DNA from: Acanthamoeba sp. SK_2022b
Lineage: Eukaryota; Discosea; Longamoebia; Acanthamoebidae
Direction: 5' to 3'
NCBI GenBank assembly: GCA_027943245.1
Contig: JANDJZ010000020.1
Coordinates: forward strand, 1-64,000
Length of the DNA stretch: 64,000 nucleotides
In this document: in pieces, positions 57,417 through 64,000 of the stretch
Layout of the letters: the number at the start of each line of letters is the position of its first letter
Numbering within the stretch: position 1 is the stretch's first letter
Notes under the pieces: model-generated
What the model saw: only the letters and a program-made list of their open reading frames with translations
What the model was told of the DNA's origin: nothing
The model's database searches: none
Position numbers and translations under genes: made by a program

Positions 57417-60203
57417 ATGGAGTGTGGTTCAGAATGGGTAGACATGAACGCCGACTCGGAGGAGGAGGTGGAGTGGGATGAGAGGGAGGACTTGCTCTCA
57501 AGAAACGAGGTCAGCGACGAGGGTCTCTTTGGCACAACGACCTCTTCTGCCGCGGCGCCCGCGCCTGCTCCCGCCCCACCGCAGAGGAGCCTCTTCTCTA
57601 ACGTACGGGCTCGTTTGAACCGCCTCTTCGAGATGCATGGATGAACTTCGCTTAACATTGACGTCTTTTTCGGCGAACAGATAAGAAAGAGGAAAGTTCG
57701 CAAGGCCAACACAAACGTCGTCTCGGTCAAGCTGGGCACCCTGACCCAAGACGTGCCCGTCGCCACTGGTGAGCTCTCCTCTCAGCTCCACTACATCTTT
57801 TGGGGTTGGCTGACCTGGGCGTTGCTGGCGTAGGTGATCCGGTCTTCTGCTCGAAGTGCCAAGCCGCGCTCTCCGCCATCGACGTGGCCAAGATGGCCGG
57901 CGAAGGCAAGCAGAAGGAGAAGGACGTGCAGGTCTGGCACTGCCTCTTCTGCGGCACCGACAACGAGCTCAACCTCGACGAAGAGGAGGTAAAACGAACC
58001 TCCTCGCGCTCAACTGCCCCCACCTGCTTGTGCGCCTTGCTCACCGCCTTGGCCTTCTACTTCGCATGCGTTGGCGTAGATGCCGCGTGAGGAGTCGGTC
58101 GACTACATCCTCGAGGCTCCCAACGAAGCTGTATCGCGTGGCTCATCGTCCAGCGAGAAGCAGCTCATCTTTTGCATTGATATCTCGGGCAGCATGTACG
58201 TGCACGTGTACATCATCGAGGCCCACACGTTGTATGTCGCTCACGCGCTGTTGTTTCTTTTCATCGCCGTGCAGGTGCGTGACTACCGAGATCGAGGGCA
58301 AGCACGAGCTCAAGGGCGCCGAGTCTCGCAAGCGCCTCGCCTCCCTCAACACCGAGAGGGCCGACCAGTGGGCCCCTCGCGAGAGGCGCAACGTGACCTA
58401 CGTGAGCCGCCTCCAGTCCGTGCAGGCCGCCGTCGACGCACAGCTCGCACAGATGGAGAAGGAGCAGCCCTCGCGTCGTGTGAGCCTGGGTAAGTGGGCC
58501 CTGGGCGCCCGCCCCACCACCAGCTCCAATCGCTGACCACCTTCTCCGTGCGTGCCCCTGTCCGGTGCAGTCACCTTCAATGGCGACGTGACGGTCGTCG
58601 GCGATGGCCACCAGGTGCCGGTCACGATCACCGGCGACAAGCTGAACGACTACGACCAGCTTCTGCGCCTGGGCCAATCCCAGTCGGCCGGCCTGCCCAT
58701 CGGCAAGGCCAAGCAGGCCCTCTCCGCCAAGCTCTTTGGCCTCGAGGAGACCGGACCGACCGCCCTCGGCCCGGCCGTTCTCGTGAGCATTGGCATCGCC
58801 TCGCAGAACCCTGGATCTGAGGTGCTCCCTCCCCGCTGTTGGCCGCCGATGGCACGCCTGTCTGACGCGACGTTGGCTGCCACTTCCAGATTGTGGTGTG
58901 CACCGACGGTCTTTCGAACGTGGGACTCGGACAACTGGACGACATCGACACCGAGGAGAAAAAGAGCGCGTCTGCGCGCTTCTACGAGCAGATCGGGTAC
59001 GTCGGCAAGATCTTGGGCTGCCTGTTGTCGTGCAACGACGGGGTGTGCTCAAACAACCTCACGCGCGTCGACATCCAGAGACTTTGCGGTGCTCCATGGC
59101 GTCACCATCTCCATCATCGGAATCAAGGGACAGGATTGCCGCATGGAGCAGCTGGGCGCTCTCTCCGAGAAGACCAACGGAGGCGTCAACATCGTCGGTG
59201 CGTGGCTCGCACGTCGCGTGCACTTTGACGACACCGTCGAGTACCTACTCACCCACATTTGGTTTGGCGCTGCAGACCCGCTGCGCATCACGCAGGAGTT
59301 CTCGTCGATCCTGTCGCAGCCCATCATTGCTACCAACGTGGGCGTCAAGCTGATCCTCCACAAGGGCCTGTTTGTGCGCGCCGAGGACGGCCAAGACGAA
59401 AAGGCCCACTCCAGCACCAAGGACAGCTTCGTCACGCGCGACGTGGGCAACGTCACCACCGACAGCGCCTTCACCTTCGAATACGGCGTGCGGCCTCTCG
59501 AAGAGGCCAAGGCGCTGGGCATCGACCTCGAGCTGGGCGAGCTGCCCTTCCAGCTTCAGGTACACGCCTCGGCCCCACTCCGCTAGGTCCGCTCTTGGTG
59601 TTGCTGGACCTGCCCGCTGACCTTTATCGGTGCGTGCGCAGATTCGCTACACCAAGCTCGACGGCATGAAGTGCATCCGTATCATCTCGCGCGAGCAAAA
59701 GGCCACCCGCGACAGGGAGCAGGCCGAGATGGCCGCCAATGTTGACGTGCTGGGCCTCAACGCCGTGCAGAAGTCGGCCAAGATCGCGCAGAAGGGCGAG
59801 TACACCACGGGTAAGCTCCCTGTCCAATCACACCACACACCACCTTTTCGAGTGCTAACGAACAGCTTCCGCCTGATTGGTTGCAGCTCGCCTGGAGAAC
59901 TTCACGCACACGAAGCTGATGAAGAAGGTCGCCATGAACTCGGAGAGAGAGAAGCAGAAGTTCGTGGCGTGGGGCAGCAAGCAGCGGGCCCTGGAGACTA
60001 AGCTCAAGGCCGTGAAGGAGACGGAGATGGACGAGGGTTTGGCTCTGTCGGATGATGACGACGACGAGGTCGAAGAGGAGGTCGAGGAGAAGGTCCAGCA
60101 GCGCAAGGCCAAGAAAGCTATCAAGGAAAAGGCGCGCAAGGAGAGGCGTGATGACTCCACCGCGAACGTCTTGTGGTCTATGGTGTCGAAGAGGAACAAG
60201 TAA
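57417..60203 (+). CDS. Zinc-ribbon and von Willebrand factor A domain protein
   Basis: Early exons are 57417..57602, 57681..57768, 57834..57988 and from 58080, all in phase. The N-terminus is acidic, then APAPAPAPP and a basic stretch. A four-Cys ribbon follows, CSKC...CLFC (FCSKCQAALSAIDV and VWHCLFCGTDNELNL). The vWFA fold starts LIFCIDISGSM, a MIDAS DxSxS-type site with M after GS. It continues VTYVSRLQSVQAAVDAQLAQ, VTFNGDVTVVGDGHQ, LVSIGIASQNPGSE, and VVCTDGLSNVGLGQLD with the third MIDAS Asp. A second half (DPLRITQEFSSILSQPIIAT, AFTFEYGVRPLEEAKA) and a long charged coiled tail follow. Ribbon before vWFA recalls the Sec23/Sec24 plan, but the gelsolin and trunk motifs of Sec23 are not seen. 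Similar vWFA proteins occur in other protists. Function unknown. Confidence 0.75.
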
Positions 60204-60369
60204 GCCCAGCGCCTCTGCGATATCCTTCCGTCCTTGTATCCCGTTTAGTAAAGTGTAGACAAAACAACGATACCCTGGGTCTACCCAGAAGCGACGGGGT
60301 AGGCGTGCGGAGGTAAATTTTTAGCTTTATTACGTTTCGCTTCGCCGCGATTCAGCCCGACAAAGAGCC

Positions 60370-61219
60370 ATGGCGAGGCAGAGGGAAGCGGTGGTGCTGT
60401 TGTTGGTCTGGTGCTGGGCCGCGACGAGCTCGGCGTATGGTGGCGGCGGGCACTGCACGGGCACGCTAGCTGCCAATTTCCACGAGGGGGGCTACCCCTT
60501 CATCGCGCCAGCCCTTGCCCAGAGCTTCCAAGTCAGGAACACCAGCCGGATCACCTCCCTCACCGCTTTTTTCTTAGCCGTCGGTACGCTCTACTTCGCT
60601 CTTTTTCGAAAACATTAAATTATTTTAATAATTATTAAATTCATCACATAAAAGCACTCATGGTTGCAATGCAGTGAACAGCTCGCTGGGCTCGATAGAG
60701 ATCCACCTGAACGACGCCAGCGGCGAAGTGGCACCAGGGCAGGCGCTACCCCACGCTAGCTTCAACGTGGCCGACGTGCCACCATTTGTCACCAACAAGA
60801 AGGAGCCTCGGACGATCTACACCACGAGGCCTGAAGGCATCCTGCTCACGCCCGATGTGTATTGGCTAGTGGTGCGCATACCCAACCAAGGGATCGGGTG
60901 GTTGGAAGACCTGCCCGTTGTACAGGACCCAGGGCTGCCTCTAGTCATCACGGATACCGCGGCTGAAGGGGACGCCCCTTGGACGCCCCACCGCAACCGG
61001 AATTTCAATATCGGGTTCAATGGCTGTCGTGCGGACGACCCCTCTGCCCACAAGGGAGGCGATGACGATGACACGGGAGCGATCGTGGGGATCGTTCTGG
61101 GCGTGCTCGTTGCGGTCGGTCTGATTGGCGCGGCAGGCGTCGGACTGTTCGTGTGGATCAAGAAGCAGCGAAACACAGTGCACTATCAGCCCGTCGATGA
61201 GGATGACGCCGGCTTGTAG
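60370..61219 (+). CDS. Type I single-pass membrane protein
   Basis: Two exons, 60370..60583 and 60675..61219, join in phase 1. The product is 252 residues. It has a signal peptide (VVLLLVWCWAATSSAYGGGG), an ectodomain of ~185 residues, a TM helix (AIVGIVLGVLVAVGLIGAAG, then VGLFVWIKKQR) and a short cytosolic tail NTVHYQPVDEDDAGL. The ectodomain (FHEGGYPFIAPALAQSFQVR, SLGSIEIHLNDASG, YWLVVRIPNQGIGW) has the feel of a beta-sandwich, with phrases like those of choice-of-anchor or DUF repeats in bacterial cell-surface proteins. That is an impression only. The single intron contains a 16-bp perfect A/T palindrome. Confidence 0.7.
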
Positions 61220-61643
61220 ACCATCGCGTGCCTCAGCACACAGAACACAGCTCTCCTTTTCTTTTTGTATTTCTCTTTGTATTTGCATTTTCTCTTCTTT
61301 TCCATGGAAATCTGTGCAGGTTTTCTACTGGACGCAGTCCACCGCTGACCTCCGGCGCGTCCGGCGTCTCTGAGGCATGCACGAGGCCCGCACACCTGCC
61401 CATCCTATCACTCACCCATTTAAAAGACAGTGGCTCCAAAGAACCTGTTCACCCAACGCGCCAGAACCAAGAAACAAACGCTGGTCTATTGTGTATCACT
61501 CAGACTTCCCACTTCACCTTCCCATCACCCCCACTCGAGTCAGAACGTACGCCTTCTCCTTTGACCCACCCTTTTCGCGTGCCTCTTCATGGATGTTGAA
61601 TGCAGGCGCCTTTTCTGCAGAGTACACACAACCGACGTAAACG
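61220..61643. other. 3' end of membrane protein gene and Rac-like gene promoter
   Basis: T-rich sequence right after the stop (ctcctttt...ttctcttcttttcc, 61251-61300) probably belongs to the 3' untranslated end. The rest has no gene. The Rac-like ATG is preceded by an A/C-rich leader (gtacacacaaccgacgtaaacg). Confidence 0.4.
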
Positions 61644-62768
61644 ATGGCAGAGATGAAACACTCAGTGAAGCTGGTCGTCATCGGAGACGGTGCGGTCGGC
61701 AAGACATGCCTGCTCATCGGTACGTTACGCTTGTCACCCCCCTCCCCCGTCGCCCTGTTGCTGTGTTCGTATTCATCTTCGAGTACTTGCAGCATACTCC
61801 ACCAACAAGGCGCCCACGGCCTACGTTCCTACGGTATCACCTCTCCGTTCTCGATATCTCTCTCTCTGTCTCTTTCTCCATAGCGACGAGCACAGACCAC
61901 AGACGTGATTGCTCACATCGCATGTCTCAGGTATTTGACAATTACATCGTAAACCTCTCCGCGGGCGATCACGAGATCGAGCTCAGCCTGTGGGTGCGGC
62001 CAAGCTCCGACTCTGACGTTCCCCTCAAACGACACCATCGTGTGAACGGCGCCGCGAGCGCGCTTGTAGACGACTGAGTGACTGACGCGAGAGCGGGTGC
62101 AGGACACGGCTGGCCAGGAGGACTTTGACCGTATCAGGCCGCTCTCGTATGCGGGGACCGACGTGTTCCTGGTCTGCTTCTCGCTGGTGAGTCGAACGTC
62201 GATGCAGAACGTGCCCTACAAATGGATCCCAGAGCTCAGGCAGTACTGCCCCGACACGCCCATCCTGCTCGTGGGCACCAAGGTCGACCTCTTCCCTCCC
62301 GCTCTGTGATGCCACCAACCCTGCGCTCACCTCCCTCCTCCCCATAAATACTCGCAGGCCGACCTCCGCAGCGACCCAGTGACGCTCGACCAACTCAAGG
62401 CCATTGGGCAGGTTTGCTTTGCCATGTCTGTATGGGAGTGACTGCCGGTCGCGCAGCTCTCACGTTTTCATACGCGCGCACGCACACAGACACCGATCTC
62501 GGGCGAAGAAGGACTGGCGTTGGCGCGAAGCATCGGGGCCGTGAACTACGTTGAGTGTTCGGCCATCACCGGGGAGAACCTCAAGACGGTGTTCGACACC
62601 GCGGTCAAGGCCGTCATTCTGCGCCCCAAGCCCAGCAAGCGGAAGGGCGCGCGCCGAGGCAGCGCCCACAAGATGTCCTCGCGGGTCAAGGCTCTCACGC
62701 CCGGCCGAAGGCACAGCACCGCAGTAGACGGCTCGGAAACTCACAACCACAAGTGTGTGCTCATGTGA
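61644..62768 (+). CDS. Rac/Rho-family small GTPase with extended basic tail
   Basis: About six exons (the first 61644..61719, the second 61793..61833). All G motifs are present: P-loop [15 protein letters not shown], switch I/effector YVPTVFDNY, switch [18 protein letters not shown] with the catalytic Gln, the nucleotide-specificity loop VGTKADLRSD and ECSAITG. A Rho-type region follows in [16 protein letters not shown]. The tail is longer than in Rac1: basic and Ser-rich ([20 protein letters not shown]), then a short HNH stretch and the CaaX box CVLM, in which a terminal Met favours farnesylation. These proteins switch actin dynamics at the plasma membrane. At the VGTK boundary the donor GTCGAC is weak but gives the right frame; unspliced sequence would reach a stop 24 bp on. 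Confidence 0.93.
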
Positions 62769-62896
62769 ACACCAACACGACCAAGCAAGTAAAGACCTTA
62801 TGTACATAACACTGGCCAGTGCCGCACGAGGCGAAGCCCAAGCTTAGAGACAAACATGACGTCAGCGTATTTGGCGGAGACAGATTCAGTCGCAAG

Positions 62897-64000
62897 ATGA
62901 AGCAGGAAAGAGCGGGGAGCATCTCTCTACTTGTGGCAGCCTTGGTCTGCCTCGCCTTCGCGACGTCGGTCGACGGCGCCTTTCTGCCGGGCGGAGCGCG
63001 AACCCTGAGCCCCCACGGAGATGCCACGACGGCTGCCCGTCAATCGTCAGGGCTGCCGCCGGCGCCTGTCTACCGCACGCTCTACTTCGACCAGACGCTC
63101 GACCACTTCAACTTTGCGACCAAGCCCGCCACCTACAAGCAGCGCTTCCTCTTTGCCGACGACTACTGGCGCGGCTCCTACCCCGGTGGCTGCCCCGTAC
63201 GCCTTACCCCCCCCCCCACCCACCAACTTGTCATCTCTTCTCCTATAATCGGAAGCATCCATATTTATTTAATTAATTAATCAATATAAATTATTTCAAT
63301 TAAAAGGGTCCGATATTCTTCTACACGGGCAACGAGTCGCCAGTGACCGACTACTACACCGGAGCAGGCTTCTTCACGCAGGTGCTTGCGCCCAAGCACA
63401 ATGCCCTACTCGTCTTTGCTGGTATGCTGTCTCTCTCAGTGTGGCGGCGTACTACCGGGCCCAAGCAGGCGCTACACGAGCTTGTGTCTCATATCGCCTG
63501 CGCTACACGCACGCACACGTGTACCCAGAGCACAGGTACTTTGGAGAGAGCATGCCGTTCGGTTCCAAGTCGTTCGACCCCGAGAAGATCAGCTACCTCT
63601 CCCCCGAACAGGCCCTGGCCGACTACGCCGTGCTCATCACCCACCTCAAGGAGACCCTCCCAGGCGCCAAGAACTGCCCCGTGTTCGCGTACGCGCCACC
63701 TGCCCCCCATCTCTCTCTGCCTTCTTCTCCTTCTTTTCCCTCTACCCAACAGACATCATGTAGGAGAGAGGGAGAGAAGCGGAGCAGCACTGAACGACCC
63801 TGTGGTGTGACGTGTGCGTGTGTGGTGGCCGCTCATCAGATTCGGCGGCAGCTACGGCGGCATCCTGACGACGTGGTTCAGGTCCAAGTACCCCGACATC
63901 GTCATGGGAGGCCTCGCCGCCTCTGGTGCGCCCTCTCCCCCCCGCTGGCGAGTGCCCTCCTCTTATCGACTGCTCACTCGCTGCCGCAACACACCACCAG
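62897..64000 (+). CDS. S28 serine carboxypeptidase (lysosomal Pro-X type), 5' part
   Basis: Exons seen: 62897..63196, 63307..63421, 63529..63688 and 63840..63925, all in phase. The gene continues past the window edge, where CACCACCAG looks like the next acceptor. The start [20 protein letters not shown] is a signal peptide. The mature part matches the S28 family (PRCP/DPP7): [61 protein letters not shown], and the catalytic serine in [20 protein letters not shown]. Asp and His of the triad lie downstream, outside the window. These enzymes cleave C-terminal residues after proline, or release dipeptides, in acidic vesicles or the medium. Whether it is PRCP-like or DPP7-like cannot be decided from this half. 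Confidence 0.92.

Overview
The window is nuclear DNA of an intron-dense, GC-rich protist. Acanthamoeba (Amoebozoa) is the best fit. Genes are packed on both strands, nearly every gene is cut by introns of about 40-120 bp with GTACG/GTAAG-type donors, coding sequence is clearly richer in G+C than the intergenic islands, and the gene set is purely eukaryotic (VPS13, SF3A1, mitochondrial Lon, eL32, a Rac-like GTPase). I made the species assignment by recognition, not by a search.

Layout. 1-0.5 kb: a Gly/Pro/Tyr-rich protein with a cationic repeat tail (minus). 0.5-2.9 kb: a low-GC island with a 38-bp inverted repeat. 2.9-8.8 kb: two minus-strand genes only 41 bp apart, a TrmK-type tRNA m1A methyltransferase with a transit-peptide-like N-terminus and a full TBC1D23 homologue. 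A probable complex I subunit (8.9-9.2 kb) diverges from TBC1D23. 9.2-14.9 kb: a second low-GC island with decayed copies of a 'GHTHEDID' (DUF7869-like) element gene. 14.9-16.1 kb: an unrecognised five-exon gene. 16.3-32.1 kb: one very large VPS13 gene carrying a convincing AT-AC U12-type intron. 32.9-36 kb: a small protein resembling CIP/KIP CDK inhibitors, a GNAT acetyltransferase and a secreted double SnoaL-like protein. 36.3-41.4 kb: mitochondrial Lon. 41.5-48.7 kb: a small acidic protein and a giant ankyrin-repeat protein ending in a C2H2-like finger. 48.9-53.2 kb: an acidic protein, a GPR107/108-type seven-TM protein and an unrecognised membrane protein. 53.3-57 kb: SF3A1, ribosomal protein eL32 and a 57-residue single-TM protein. 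57.4-64 kb: a zinc-ribbon/vWFA protein, a type I membrane protein, a Rac/Rho GTPase, and the 5' half of an S28 (Pro-X carboxypeptidase) gene that runs off the window.

The genes do not form an operon or one pathway. Several belong to membrane traffic and contact sites (TBC1D23, VPS13, GPR107, Rac, a lysosomal-type peptidase), several are mitochondrial (TrmK-like, complex I, Lon), and others serve RNA and protein synthesis (SF3A1, eL32). Exon boundaries are given where splice sites and phases agree. Elsewhere the span is that of the gene.
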